64,000 bases of DNA from an uncultured Paracoccaceae bacterium (GTDB lineage Bacteria; Pseudomonadota; Alphaproteobacteria; Rhodobacterales; Rhodobacteraceae): positions 1-64,000 of the forward strand of contig CANNFQ010000008.1 in NCBI GenBank assembly GCA_947503925.1, in the 5' to 3' direction. Under the pieces are notes generated by a model that was not told where the DNA came from, searched no databases, and saw nothing but the letters and a program-made list of their open reading frames with translations. The position numbers and the translations under genes were made by a program. The first letter of the stretch is position 1. The number at the start of each line of letters is the position of its first letter. Of the stretch, positions 43,358 to 53,620 are shown in pieces.

Positions 43358-46265
43358 AGGTCAGAAAGCCCCGCGTGTCTTCGCCGAACCGCCCGGCGTC
43401 GATTTTGCAAGGGGGCTGGTGGATGGATTAACCGCGCGCGCCAGTGGCCTCGCCCCCCAAGACTGGGCGCGGATAGAAATCTACGTCAACACAGCACGTA
43501 TGCAACGCCGGATCCGCGATGTTTTCGACAGCGGGCCTGCACGCCTGCTGCCTCGGATCAGGCTGATCACCGATTTGGCAAACGACCCCGTGTCTGTCGA
43601 TATCAGACCTCCGGTTTCAGGACTGCGGCGCAGGTTGGAACTGTCACAATTCGTTGCCAAATTGCTGGATCAGGAACCCAATCTTGCACCACGCACGGCA
43701 CTTTACGACCTGTCGGACAGTCTGACCAATCTGATGGACGAAATGCAGGGTGAAGGGGTCAACCCAGAAACAATTGCCGGCTTGGATGTAACCGATCAAT
43801 CTGGCCATTGGGAACGGGCTCTAAAATTCCTGCGGATCATCACACCCTTTTTCGCCGATGCAACAGAGGCACCGGACAAAGAGGCGCGGCAAAGGGCCGT
43901 CATCCTGGCGCGTGCGGCGGATTGGGCGGTCAAGCCGCCAACCCATCCGATCATCATCGCCGGGTCGACCGGGTCACGCGGCGCTACGGCGCTGCTGATG
44001 CAAGCGGTCGCGCAATTGCCACAAGGCGCTGTCATCCTGCCCGGATACGATTTTGACCAACCAACCCAAGTGTGGCGTGATCTAGAGGATGAAGACCACC
44101 CGCAATTCCGCTTTCATCGGCTGACACAGCTGATCGGATTTGACCATGCGGACGTGGCGCGCTGGTCCGATGCGAAACCTACCGATACAAAACGTAACAA
44201 GCTGATCTCGCTCTCCCTGCGCCCGGCACCGGTGACAAACCAATGGCGGGAAGAAGGGCCAAAGCTGGGTAACCTGATCGACGCCACAAAAAACCTGACG
44301 CTGGTCGAGGCGGCGACCCCACGATCAGAGGCTGAGACAATCGCACTCCGCCTCAGGCAGGCGGTTCAGGACAACATCACCGCCGCACTAATTTCACCCG
44401 ACCGGATGCTGACGCGGCAGGTAACCGCCACGCTCGACCGGTGGAATATCACCCCCGATGACAGCGCCGGAATGCCGCTGGCGCTTTCGCCACCGGGGCG
44501 ACTACTGCGCCACGTGGCCGCCATGCAAAGCGACGTTCTGACGGCAGAAGTGATCCTGACCATCCTTAAGCACCCCCTTTGTCATTCCGAACGCGACGAC
44601 CGGGGCGCGCATCTGCGACATACCCGCGAATTGGAGTTGCATCTGCGTCGCCACGGCCCTCCATTCCCGACCGCGAAAACCTTTTTGGATTGGGCAGGGA
44701 ATGATGAAAGCCGCAAACCATGGGCGGCGTGGCTGGCGCAGGTCTTTGCGGGGAATGACATCGCGGGCGAACAACATCTGACGGCGCATCTGCAATCCCA
44801 TCTGCAACGGGCCGAACAAATCTGTGCCGGGCCCAATGCGGCGGGATCAGGCGGACTCTGGGATGCGGCGGCGGGCCGCGAGGCACGCAGGATCTGTGAC
44901 AATCTGCACCGCGATGCCGATGCTGGCGGCATCTTGAACGCGCGCGACTATGCCGCCCTTTTCGGCGCCGTTCTGGCCGAGGGCGTGGTGCGGGACAGGG
45001 ATAAAGGCCATCCCAACATCCTGATCTGGGGCACGTTAGAGGCGCGGGTTCACGGGGTCGATCTAACCATTCTGGGCGGGATGAACGATGGCACATGGCC
45101 CGAGGCACCACCACCGGACCCTTGGCTCAACCGCAAAATGCGCGGGGCAGCGGGGCTGCTGTTACCCGAACGGCAGATCGGCCTGTCAGCACATGATTAT
45201 CAACAGGCCGCCGCGGGAGCAGAGGTCTGGATCACCAGATCAAAACGATCCGCTGATGCCGAAACAGTGCCATCACGCTGGATCAACCGGCTGACCAACC
45301 TGTTGGGTGGACTACCGGATGGGCAAGGGCCGGACGCGCTCAAAGCCATGCGATCACGGGGCGATCATTGGCTGGCCATGGCTGAAAATCTGTCGCGCCC
45401 AACCGAAAGGGTCGCACCAGCAGGACGGCCATCGCCGCGCCCGCCGCTGACAGCACGGCCCGACAGGTTTTCGGTCACGCAAATCAAGACCCTCATCCGC
45501 GACCCCTATGCCATTTACGCCCGTAAAACCCTGCGTCTTGATCCGGTAAATCCGCTTGTCCCGTCGGCAGATGCGCCGCTACGGGGCATCATCATTCACG
45601 CCATTCTGGAACAATTCATCAAAGAAGGAGGCGGACCAACAGATCGCGACAGGCTACTGCAAATTACACGCGACCACTTTGTCGCGAAATGCCCATGGCC
45701 CACGATTCGGGCACAATGGATCGCGCGCATGGAACGGGCCGCCGATATCTTTTTGGCGGCCGAGGCCAACAGACAAGCCATCGCAGACCGGCGTGAAACC
45801 GAAGCAAACGGCAGAATCAATCTGGCTGGATTAAACGTCACCCTGACTTGCAAGGCAGACCGATTTGACATTACGCCAGACGATAACGTGCTGATCTATG
45901 ACTATAAAACCGGGCAGGTGCCAACGGCTGGCCAGCAGGAAAACTTCGACAAACAGCTTTTACTTGAGGCCGCGATGGTTGAACGTGGCGCATTTCCGGC
46001 AATCGGTGCAAAACAGGTGAGCGCTGCCAGTTTCATCGGGGTCAATGCCGCGATGAAGGTTGTCGCCGCCCCTTTGGAAAAGCAGCCCCCAGACACGGCC
46101 TGGGCAGAACTGGAAACACTTTTCGGCAACTGGCAGAAACCGGCGCGCGGCTACACCGCCCGGCTTGCCCTGTTCTTAAAGGCCGACATGTCACCCTATG
46201 ACCACCTGTCGCGCTACGGTGAATGGGAAACCAGCGATCCGACCGCGCCCGAGGTGCTGATATGA
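43350..46265 (+). CDS. addB: AddB subunit of the AddAB helicase-nuclease
   Basis: This 971-residue protein has a UvrD-like fold without a usable Walker A, as in alphaproteobacterial AddB, and a RecB-type nuclease domain near the C-terminus (GIIIHAILEQF, KADRFDI, LIYDYKTGQ). With AddA it processes double-strand breaks for RecA. The start ATG 43350 lies inside the murU end (MFEGQKAPRVF); the earlier in-frame ATG is an antisense-frame artefact of murU. Confidence 0.92.
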   Translation: MFEGQKAPRVFAEPPGVDFARGLVDGLTARASGLAPQDWARIEIYVNTARMQRRIRDVFDSGPARLLPRIRLITDLANDPVSVDIRPPVSGLRRRLELSQFVAKLLDQEPNLAPRTALYDLSDSLTNLMDEMQGEGVNPETIAGLDVTDQSGHWERALKFLRIITPFFADATEAPDKEARQRAVILARAADWAVKPPTHPIIIAGSTGSRGATALLMQAVAQLPQGAVILPGYDFDQPTQVWRDLEDEDHPQFRFHRLTQLIGFDHADVARWSDAKPTDTKRNKLISLSLRPAPVTNQWREEGPKLGNLIDATKNLTLVEAATPRSEAETIALRLRQAVQDNITAALISPDRMLTRQVTATLDRWNITPDDSAGMPLALSPPGRLLRHVAAMQSDVLTAEVILTILKHPLCHSERDDRGAHLRHTRELELHLRRHGPPFPTAKTFLDWAGNDESRKPWAAWLAQVFAGNDIAGEQHLTAHLQSHLQRAEQICAGPNAAGSGGLWDAAAGREARRICDNLHRDADAGGILNARDYAALFGAVLAEGVVRDRDKGHPNILIWGTLEARVHGVDLTILGGMNDGTWPEAPPPDPWLNRKMRGAAGLLLPERQIGLSAHDYQQAAAGAEVWITRSKRSADAETVPSRWINRLTNLLGGLPDGQGPDALKAMRSRGDHWLAMAENLSRPTERVAPAGRPSPRPPLTARPDRFSVTQIKTLIRDPYAIYARKTLRLDPVNPLVPSADAPLRGIIIHAILEQFIKEGGGPTDRDRLLQITRDHFVAKCPWPTIRAQWIARMERAADIFLAAEANRQAIADRRETEANGRINLAGLNVTLTCKADRFDITPDDNVLIYDYKTGQVPTAGQQENFDKQLLLEAAMVERGAFPAIGAKQVSAASFIGVNAAMKVVAAPLEKQPPDTAWAELETLFGNWQKPARGYTARLALFLKADMSPYDHLSRYGEWETSDPTAPEVLI

Positions 46266-49200
46266 TCCGCGACGCCGCATCGCAACGGCAGGTCGATGCC
46301 GCTGATCCCAAAACATCGACATGGCTGGCGGCAAATGCCGGATCGGGCAAAACCCGTGTGTTAACCGACCGGGTCGCGCGCCTGCTGCTTGAAGGTGTCT
46401 CACCGCAAAACATCCTCTGCCTGACCTACACAAAAGCCGCAGCAGCAGAGATGCAGAACCGCCTGTTCAAACGGCTGGGCGAATGGGCGATGATGGCGGA
46501 TGAGGCGCTGCGCGATGACCTAAGCCAACTGGGCGTTGATCGAGTCATTGACGCCAACAACCTGCGCGAGGCGCGCACACTATTCGCCCGTGCCATCGAA
46601 ACCCCCGGCGGTCTGAAAATCCAGACCATCCACGCCTTTTGCGCAAGCGTGCTGCGGCGTTTCCCGCTAGAGGCCGAGGTTAGCCCGCAATTCCGGGAAA
46701 TGGATGACCGGCAGGGCGAACTCTTGCGAGCAGAGGTCACCGATCAAATCGCGCTGGGCAAACAGGCTGACGTGCTGCACGATCTTTTGCAGCTGTTCAC
46801 CGGCGATGATCTGTCGAAGCTGACGGCAGAACTTGTGCGTAAACGCGACAGTTTCGAACAGGACGCCAATCGGGATGATATCTGCAAAACGCTCGACCTC
46901 GATCCTACACTGACCGCGGACCAGCTGCTTCAGGGCATCTTTAACGAAGATAACCGCGAAATCCTGCAAGACATTGCCAGAATTTGCGCAAAAGGCGGCT
47001 CAACAGAACAAAAGGCGGCAAAGATCATCGGGCAGATGTTGGGCAATCCAACACCGGGATTGGCCGATCTGGAACTGCTCGAAGGACCGTTTCTGTTTGG
47101 TGCAACGGCCAAAACCCCGTTCGGTGCCAAATGCGGAACATTTCCCAACAAAGCCACGCGCGAGGCGCATCCTGAACTGACCGACGCCCTGAATGATCTG
47201 ATGATCATGGTGGAAGAGGCACGCAATGACAGGCTTGCCCTGATTACACTGGAACGCACACTTTCCATCTACAACTTCGGGCGCGTATTCGTTCCGGCCT
47301 ATGAAAACCGCAAACTGCTGCTGGGCATGCTGGATTTTGATGATCTGATCCGCAAGACAAAGGCGCTTTTAACCAATCGCAACGTCGCCGAATGGGTCTT
47401 GTTCCGGCTTGATGGCGGGATTGACCACATGCTTGTGGACGAGGCGCAAGACACCAGCCCCGATCAATGGACGGTCATCAGACTGCTGGCCGAAGAATTC
47501 GCGGCGGGCGAAGGCGCGCAGCCGGAACGGGAACGCACGATCTTCGTCGTTGGCGACAAAAAGCAGTCGATCTATTCCTTCCAGGGCGCTGATCCGGTCA
47601 CCTTTGACGAAATGAAGGCGCATTTCGACGTCGCCCATCAGGCCATCGACAAACCTTTCGCCGAAACATCACTTGATTATTCTTTTCGGTCCTCACAGGC
47701 CATCCTGTCCGTGGTCGATGAAACCTTCGTGCGTGAACGGGCAGCGGGAATGGAGGATGACCTCAAACACATCGCCTTCAAGGAAAACATGCCTGGGCGG
47801 GTTGATCTGTGGCCGGTGATTCCAAAACCGGAACAAGAACAGAAACGCAACTGGTTCGACCCTGTCGATGAACCCAGCGAGACCGACCACACCGTGCTGA
47901 TGGCGCAGCGCGTTGCTGACCAGATCAAACATATGATTGCGCATGAAACGCTGCCCGTCGAAATCGGCAATAGCGGGCAATATCAGAAACGCCGGATTAC
48001 CGAAGGCGACATCCTGATTCTTGTGCAGCGCCGGTCCGATCTGTTTGCCGAAATTATCCGGGCATGCAAAGCGGCGAAGCTCAACATCGCCGGGGCCGAC
48101 CGGCTGCGCGTCGGGGCTGAACTGGCGGTCAAGGATCTCGGCGCACTTCTTAGCTTTCTGGCCTTGCCAGAGGATGACCTGTCACTCGCCGCCGCCCTGC
48201 GATCACCGCTTTTCGGCTGGTCAGAACAGGAGCTTTTCACACTGGCCCATCACCGGCCGGAAAACGGTTTCCTGTGGCCCGCATTGCGTGACAGCGATCA
48301 CATCCAAACCCTTGAGGTCTTGCATGACCTTCGCCAGCAATCTGATTTCCTACGGCCTTACGACCTGATCGAGCGGGTCCTGACGCGACATGACGGGCGG
48401 CGGAAATTGCTGGCGCGTCTGGGACCAGAGGCAGAGGATGGCATTGACGCGCTCTTGTCACAGGCATTGACCTATGAAAGCACAGGTGTGCCCAGCCTGA
48501 CCGGTTTCCTGACATGGATGGAGACTGATGACCTTGAAATAAAACGACAAATGGACAGTCAAGGAGACCGTATCAGGGTCATGACCGTCCACGGGGCCAA
48601 AGGGTTGGAGGCACCCATCGTCATCCTGCCCGACACAGCCAAACGGCGGATTGATGTGAATGATGAACTGCTGCCTGCCAAAAATCACCTGATCTGGAAA
48701 CCCCCGGCCAAACAATCCGGTCCGCCTGTGACGGCCTTGCGCGACGCCTATGTCACCCGACAAGAACAAGAGCGGCTGCGCTTGCTTTACGTGGCCATGA
48801 CGCGGGCCGAAAAATGGCTGATTGTCGGGGCGGCCGGGGATATCGGCGATGGAGACCAAAGCTGGTACAACATCGTGGCCGACGGGATGCAGCGACGCGG
48901 CGACTATGACGCAACCAGCAGCAATCTGGATATCAAACGGGTGTCACATCTGGATTGGAACGCGCTTGAGGAAAAAATAACCAAAACGATCACCGCGCCC
49001 AACGTCACCGCGCCTAATTTTGGCCCGGCACCAAAACCTGAAAAAGCCACCACAATCGCACCCTCTGACTTGCCCGGCGCAAAGGTCCTGCCCGGCGATC
49101 CCGGCAACAACGACACCGATGCCGCAAAAGCGCGCGGCACAATGATTCACCGATTACTTGAACATCTGCCGCTGGCAACGCCAACGGAACGGCATGATAT

Positions 49201-49609
49201 CGGGCAACGTCTGGTGGGGCAGGATAATGCCGATCTGGTGCAGCATGTGACCACACTGCTCGATGATCCCAATCTGCATCACCTGTGGGATCCCGCCGCC
49301 TTGGTCGAGGTTGATATCACTGCAGATATTCCAAGTCTCGGGCGGATTCACGGCACGATTGACCGGCTGATCATCACAGAAAATAGCATTCGTGCAATTG
49401 ACCATAAATCAAACCACCTCGTCCCGAACATCCCAGCACAAACGCCACAGGGTGTCTTGCGGCAACTCTCCGTCTATGCAGCCGCCCTTTCACAAATCTA
49501 CCCAGATAAACCGGTTGAAATGGCAATCCTCTGGACACAAACTGCGACATTGATGCCTATACCGGCATCGCTGCTTCACGAAGCACTGAACTCTGTTACC
49601 GATGCTTGA
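46262..49609 (+). CDS. addA: AddA helicase-nuclease subunit
   Basis: This 1115-residue UvrD/RecB helicase has Walker A ANAGSGKT, the LTYTKAAAAEM segment, Walker B LVDEAQDTSPDQW, VGDKKQSIYSFQGAD and RLLYVAMTRAE. The C-terminal nuclease motif is AIDHKSN. It starts at ATG 46262, overlapping the addB stop (ATGA). It forms the AddAB complex that resects breaks and degrades foreign linear DNA. Confidence 0.95.
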   Translation: MIRDAASQRQVDAADPKTSTWLAANAGSGKTRVLTDRVARLLLEGVSPQNILCLTYTKAAAAEMQNRLFKRLGEWAMMADEALRDDLSQLGVDRVIDANNLREARTLFARAIETPGGLKIQTIHAFCASVLRRFPLEAEVSPQFREMDDRQGELLRAEVTDQIALGKQADVLHDLLQLFTGDDLSKLTAELVRKRDSFEQDANRDDICKTLDLDPTLTADQLLQGIFNEDNREILQDIARICAKGGSTEQKAAKIIGQMLGNPTPGLADLELLEGPFLFGATAKTPFGAKCGTFPNKATREAHPELTDALNDLMIMVEEARNDRLALITLERTLSIYNFGRVFVPAYENRKLLLGMLDFDDLIRKTKALLTNRNVAEWVLFRLDGGIDHMLVDEAQDTSPDQWTVIRLLAEEFAAGEGAQPERERTIFVVGDKKQSIYSFQGADPVTFDEMKAHFDVAHQAIDKPFAETSLDYSFRSSQAILSVVDETFVRERAAGMEDDLKHIAFKENMPGRVDLWPVIPKPEQEQKRNWFDPVDEPSETDHTVLMAQRVADQIKHMIAHETLPVEIGNSGQYQKRRITEGDILILVQRRSDLFAEIIRACKAAKLNIAGADRLRVGAELAVKDLGALLSFLALPEDDLSLAAALRSPLFGWSEQELFTLAHHRPENGFLWPALRDSDHIQTLEVLHDLRQQSDFLRPYDLIERVLTRHDGRRKLLARLGPEAEDGIDALLSQALTYESTGVPSLTGFLTWMETDDLEIKRQMDSQGDRIRVMTVHGAKGLEAPIVILPDTAKRRIDVNDELLPAKNHLIWKPPAKQSGPPVTALRDAYVTRQEQERLRLLYVAMTRAEKWLIVGAAGDIGDGDQSWYNIVADGMQRRGDYDATSSNLDIKRVSHLDWNALEEKITKTITAPNVTAPNFGPAPKPEKATTIAPSDLPGAKVLPGDPGNNDTDAAKARGTMIHRLLEHLPLATPTERHDIGQRLVGQDNADLVQHVTTLLDDPNLHHLWDPAALVEVDITADIPSLGRIHGTIDRLIITENSIRAIDHKSNHLVPNIPAQTPQGVLRQLSVYAAALSQIYPDKPVEMAILWTQTATLMPIPASLLHEALNSVTDA

Positions 49610-49669
49610 CCCCAGCCGGGACCGTCCCTAGGTTCAGCGTCCAATGTTTTTTCGCCAAGGAGCACCTCA

Positions 49670-49990
49670 ATGGCAACCGTAGCAGTAACCGACGCAACAT
49701 TTGACGCCGAAGTCCGTCAATCCGACATCCCTGTCGTGGTGGATTTCTGGGCCGAATGGTGCGGCCCATGCAAACAGATCGGCCCAGCGCTGGAAGAACT
49801 CTCTGCCGAGATGGAAGGCAAAGTCAAAATCGTCAAAGTGAACGTCGACGAAAACCCGAATTCACCAGCACAACTGGGCGTGCGCGGCATTCCGGCGCTG
49901 TTCATGTTCAAAGATGGTGAGGTTGTGTCGAACAAAACCGGTGCCGCACCAAAGGCCGCACTACAAGGCTGGATCGAAGAATCCGCCTGA
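49670..49990 (+). CDS. trxA: Thioredoxin 1
   Basis: This 106-residue thioredoxin has [13 protein letters not shown] active site and the cis-Pro in [18 protein letters not shown] lies about eight bases before the ATG. It is the main cytosolic disulphide reductant. A strong terminator follows. Confidence 0.96.
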   Translation: MATVAVTDATFDAEVRQSDIPVVVDFWAEWCGPCKQIGPALEELSAEMEGKVKIVKVNVDENPNSPAQLGVRGIPALFMFKDGEVVSNKTGAAPKAALQGWIEESA

Positions 49991-50010
49991 TCCATTGATC
50001 AGACGCACGA

Positions 50011-50038
50011 AAAAGGCACCAACATGGTGCCTTTTTTT
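50011..50038 (+). terminator. Intrinsic terminator after trxA
   Basis: GGCACC-AACAT-GGTGCC followed by seven T, with AAAA on the opposite side, is a classical and possibly bidirectional terminator 20 bases after the trxA stop. Confidence 0.85.
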
Positions 50039-50052
50039 GTGACTCAAACAGG

Positions 50053-50081
50053 GTTGTTCCATACTAACCCGCCCGCCATAT
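50053..50081 (+). promoter_or_regulatory. Possible heat-shock (RpoH) promoter of hslV
   Basis: GTTGTTC (50053-50059), 14 bases, then CGCCATAT (50074-50081) resembles the RpoH pattern CTTGAAA-N11-16-CCCCATNT; the -10 matches in seven of eight positions, the -35 only partly. It lies 28 bases before the hslV start, and hslVU genes are usual heat-shock members. Confidence 0.4.
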
Positions 50082-50108
50082 AGGTTGCACGCATAGCAGG
50101 AGCAGATG

Positions 50109-50666
50109 ATGGCGAACGAAGAATTCCCCGGCTGGCACGGCACAACGATCATTGGTGTCCGCAAGGGCGGCAAGGTTGTGATCGCAGGTGATGGCCAGGT
50201 CAGCCTTGGCCAAACTGTCATCAAAGGCACGGCGCGCAAGGTGCGGCGGCTATCTCCTGGCGGGCAAGACGTGATTGCAGGGTTTGCAGGATCAACCGCT
50301 GATGCATTCACCCTACTGGAACGGCTGGAAAAGAAGCTGGAGGCGACACCGGGCCAATTGGCCCGCGCCTCGGTTGAACTGGCCAAGGATTGGCGCACCG
50401 ACAAATACCTGCAAAAGCTAGAGGCGATGTTGATCGTCAGCGATGGGAAGGAACTGTTCGTCATCACCGGTGCGGGCGATGTTCTGGAGCCCGAACATGA
50501 CGTAACCGCTATTGGATCAGGCGGGAATTACGCGCTTGCTGCTGGTCGGGCCATGATGGAAACTGATATGGATGCCGAAGCGGTGGCCCGGCAAGCCATG
50601 GCAATTGCCGCTGATATCTGTGTCTATACCAACGGCAATCTAACAGTCGAAACGATCAGCCAATAG
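50109..50666 (+). CDS. hslV: ATP-dependent protease subunit HslV
   Basis: This 185-residue proteasome-like peptidase has its catalytic Thr in [13 protein letters not shown], exposed by removal of the N-terminal [20 protein letters not shown] and [14 protein letters not shown] are further family blocks. Two ATGs (50106, 50109) share AGGAG; spacing favours the second. It works with the HslU ATPase, which is encoded about 1.6 kb downstream rather than adjacent. Confidence 0.95.
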   Translation: MANEEFPGWHGTTIIGVRKGGKVVIAGDGQVSLGQTVIKGTARKVRRLSPGGQDVIAGFAGSTADAFTLLERLEKKLEATPGQLARASVELAKDWRTDKYLQKLEAMLIVSDGKELFVITGAGDVLEPEHDVTAIGSGGNYALAAGRAMMETDMDAEAVARQAMAIAADICVYTNGNLTVETISQ

Positions 50667-51021
50667 GTGCCACACCCAGGCCAACGTTGAAACGTTCGCA
50701 CCAGATGTAAACTTCGTTATAGGCCGCCGGATCAATACCATCCGGCACGGTATAGCTGGACGCACCAGCATTGCTTTGCAACGCGCCCATCAGGGTTGTT
50801 GGATCATAAACACCATCCTTGCCCAGCGCGACCTTGGGGTCCGGGGCACCGTCAAACGTGAAATCATCCAATAGGTTAATCTGGTTGCCAGCAATTTCTG
50901 CTGTGCCTGTTGTGACGTGGTTATTCAGGCCAGAAAACGTGCCAAGACGGCCATGGCCACCGGCGAATGCGGGCATTGCGGTTGTCGCCATCGCAGCAAC
51001 AAGGAAAGAGCGTCTGTCCAT
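50656..51021 (-). CDS. Secreted DM13-domain protein
   Basis: This 121-residue protein has a signal peptide that begins [14 protein letters not shown] and ends PAFA, followed by a DM13 domain ([17 protein letters not shown]...[16 protein letters not shown]...[11 protein letters not shown]). DM13 domains are thought to bind redox or electron-transfer partners. GGAGG precedes the ATG. It reads leftward and overlaps the hslV end by 11 bases. The function is not known. Confidence 0.75.
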   Translation of the reverse strand: MDRRSFLVAAMATTAMPAFAGGHGRLGTFSGLNNHVTTGTAEIAGNQINLLDDFTFDGAPDPKVALGKDGVYDPTTLMGALQSNAGASSYTVPDGIDPAAYNEVYIWCERFNVGLGVAPIG

Positions 51022-51184
51022 GATCGGACCTCCATAATTCAGATGGGGTCAAACTACCGCGAAGCCGCAATCAAGCAATTGACCGCACGCATTTGTGAAC
51101 CGCTGTCATTTCATGCAAAAGACAGGCGCGCCCCTTGGACTTGTCCAAAGCAGACCATAGGTTGGCGTGAACGAAGGATTGAAC

Positions 51185-52243
51185 ATGATCGAACGCGATG
51201 ATCTTCGGGCGGCTGTCAGTAGCGGCCTGATCAACGAAAAACAGGCGGCCCATCTGATCAGCCTCGCTGACAGCCGTCGCGGCGCACGCGCAGACCTCGC
51301 CATCGGGGATGAACCGTTTGAGCTCTTTAAAGGGTTCAATGAGATTTTCATCGTCGTTGGTTTATGCATCCTGGCCACCGGCTGGTACGGGGTCACGGCG
51401 CTGTCGCTGGGCACAGAGATCGTCAATCTACAAAACTATGCCGTGATGGTCACCGGCATCGGGGCCGTAGTGGTTTGGCTCTTGTCAGAATACTTCGTCC
51501 GTCATCGCCGCATGGTCGCCCCAGCCATTGCGCTTTCTATTATGTTCGCGGGTAACGCTGGGTTCGGGTTCGTCGCCTCAATGGCCGAACTGTTCATGAT
51601 CGGCCAGGGCGATCTGACCAGCATTCCGATGCCCCTCCTGCTCGCCACCGGGGCGCTTGTTGTTTACTGGTGGCGCTTTCGGGTGCCGTTTGCCATGGCA
51701 ATGATCGCCGTGGGACTTTTCGCAACGGCCATCGTTTTCACTGCAGCACAGGGCGGCGAAATCCGCGACCCAAGCGATCTATTCCTGCTCTCGGCTGGCG
51801 GCCCATTCGCATGGATCACCCTTGCACTTGGGCTTCTTGTCTTTGCCGTCGCCATGATCTTTGACATGAGCGACCCGCACCGGGTCACCCGGCGTTCTGC
51901 CAACGGGTTTTGGCTGCATGTCGTGGCCGCGCCCGCATTGATCAACACCATTGCCCTGTCGCTGATCGAAAGTGATGCCTATGGGGTCTTGTTGATCGTG
52001 CTGGGTTTCTTCGCGTTGGTCGCGATCATCATCGACAGGCGATCCTTCCTAATCACCGCAATCGGCTATGTCGTCGCCGTCACCAGCATTCTGTTTGAGG
52101 GCAGCGGAACCGCCATGACCATCCTGATCCTTGGTATCGGGCTGCTGCTTCTCGGCGCGCTTTGGGAACAGATCCGGGCCGCCGTACTTCACCTTCTTGG
52201 CGGCGTCCTGCCCTTGGACAAACTGCCCCCTTCTCATGCTTAA
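51185..52243 (+). CDS. Multi-pass membrane protein of unknown function
   Basis: This 352-residue protein has a cytosolic N-terminal 60 residues ([20 protein letters not shown], a DUF2157-like helical start) and about nine to ten hydrophobic segments. I do not recognise a transport or enzyme motif. ATG 51185 is preceded by GAAGGA; the GTG at 51167 is less likely. It lies between hslV and hslU, eight bases before hslU, so it is probably co-transcribed with hslU. Confidence 0.7.
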   Translation: MIERDDLRAAVSSGLINEKQAAHLISLADSRRGARADLAIGDEPFELFKGFNEIFIVVGLCILATGWYGVTALSLGTEIVNLQNYAVMVTGIGAVVVWLLSEYFVRHRRMVAPAIALSIMFAGNAGFGFVASMAELFMIGQGDLTSIPMPLLLATGALVVYWWRFRVPFAMAMIAVGLFATAIVFTAAQGGEIRDPSDLFLLSAGGPFAWITLALGLLVFAVAMIFDMSDPHRVTRRSANGFWLHVVAAPALINTIALSLIESDAYGVLLIVLGFFALVAIIIDRRSFLITAIGYVVAVTSILFEGSGTAMTILILGIGLLLLGALWEQIRAAVLHLLGGVLPLDKLPPSHA

Positions 52244-52251
52244 GGACTGAC

Positions 52252-53559
52252 ATGACAGACCTCACCCCTCGGGAAATCGTATCCGAACTTGATCGGTTCA
52301 TCATCGGCCAGAAAGACGCCAAGCGGGCGGTGGCGGTGGCCCTGCGCAATCGCTGGCGGCGCAAGCAATTAGGGGATGATCTGCGGGACGAGGTTTACCC
52401 CAAGAATATCCTTATGATCGGGCCCACGGGCGTCGGCAAAACCGAAATCAGCCGCCGTCTGGCAAAACTCGCCCGCGCACCGTTTATCAAGGTCGAAGCG
52501 ACAAAATTTACCGAAGTCGGCTATGTCGGGCGCGACGTCGAACAAATCATCCGCGATCTGGTGGACACGGCCATTCTGGATACCCGCGAACACATGCGCG
52601 AGGATGTGAAAGCCAAGGCACATCAAGCCGCCGAAGACAGGGTGATCACCGCGGTTGCAGGCACAGACGCACGCGATGGCACCCGCGAAATGTTCCGCAA
52701 GAAGCTGAAATCGGGCGAGTTGGATAACACCGTGATCGAACTTGAACTCACCGACACATCCAACCCGATGGGCAGTTTCGAAATCCCAGGCCAGCCCGGC
52801 GGGATGGGCGGTATGATGAACCTCGGCGATCTTTTTGGCAAAGCCATGGGTGGGCGCACCATCAAAAAGAAGATGACCGTCGCCGAAAGCTATGACGCGC
52901 TGATCGACGATGAGGCCGATAAACTACTCGACGATGAAACCGTCACCAAGGCAGCACTGGAAGCGGTCGAACAGAACGGCATCGTTTTCCTGGATGAAAT
53001 CGACAAGGTTTGCGCCAATGCTGACCGGCGCGGGGCTGATGTCAGCCGCGAAGGCGTGCAGCGCGACCTGCTGCCCCTGATCGAAGGCACGACCGTTTCG
53101 ACCAAACACGGGCCGATCAAAACCGACCATATCCTCTTCATCGCCTCTGGCGCGTTCCATGTTGCCAAACCATCAGACCTGCTGCCTGAACTGCAAGGCC
53201 GCCTGCCGATCCGGGTGGAACTGCGCGCACTGACCGAGGATGATTTCGTGCGCATCCTGACCGAAACCGACAACGCACTGACCCTGCAATATTCCGCGCT
53301 GATGAAGACAGAAGAGGTCACCGTGACCTTCGCCGAAGATGGAATAAAAGCGCTCGCTAAAATCGCGGCTGAGGTGAATGAAAGTGTCGAAAACATCGGC
53401 GCGCGGCGGCTTTATACCGTGATCGAACGGGTGTTCGAGGATCTCTCCTTCAATGCCCCCGACCGGGCCGGCGATGACATCACAATTGACGCGGCATTTG
53501 TCGAGGAGCATCTGGGCGAACTGTCACGCTCCACCGATGTCAGCCGCTACGTACTCTGA
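52252..53559 (+). CDS. hslU: HslU unfoldase ATPase
   Basis: This 435-residue AAA+ ATPase has [20 protein letters not shown] at the N-terminus. Walker A is [16 protein letters not shown], the pore loop is [13 protein letters not shown], and Walker B is [12 protein letters not shown]. The I domain runs from about 110 to 240, and the C-terminal SRYVL tail docks in HslV. It feeds unfolded substrates to HslV. Confidence 0.96.
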   Translation: MTDLTPREIVSELDRFIIGQKDAKRAVAVALRNRWRRKQLGDDLRDEVYPKNILMIGPTGVGKTEISRRLAKLARAPFIKVEATKFTEVGYVGRDVEQIIRDLVDTAILDTREHMREDVKAKAHQAAEDRVITAVAGTDARDGTREMFRKKLKSGELDNTVIELELTDTSNPMGSFEIPGQPGGMGGMMNLGDLFGKAMGGRTIKKKMTVAESYDALIDDEADKLLDDETVTKAALEAVEQNGIVFLDEIDKVCANADRRGADVSREGVQRDLLPLIEGTTVSTKHGPIKTDHILFIASGAFHVAKPSDLLPELQGRLPIRVELRALTEDDFVRILTETDNALTLQYSALMKTEEVTVTFAEDGIKALAKIAAEVNESVENIGARRLYTVIERVFEDLSFNAPDRAGDDITIDAAFVEEHLGELSRSTDVSRYVL

Positions 53560-53620
53560 TTTCGCGCAACCAACGGTTTGAGGGTTTCCCCCGCCCCTAA
53601 ACCGGACCATCAATGGCGGC

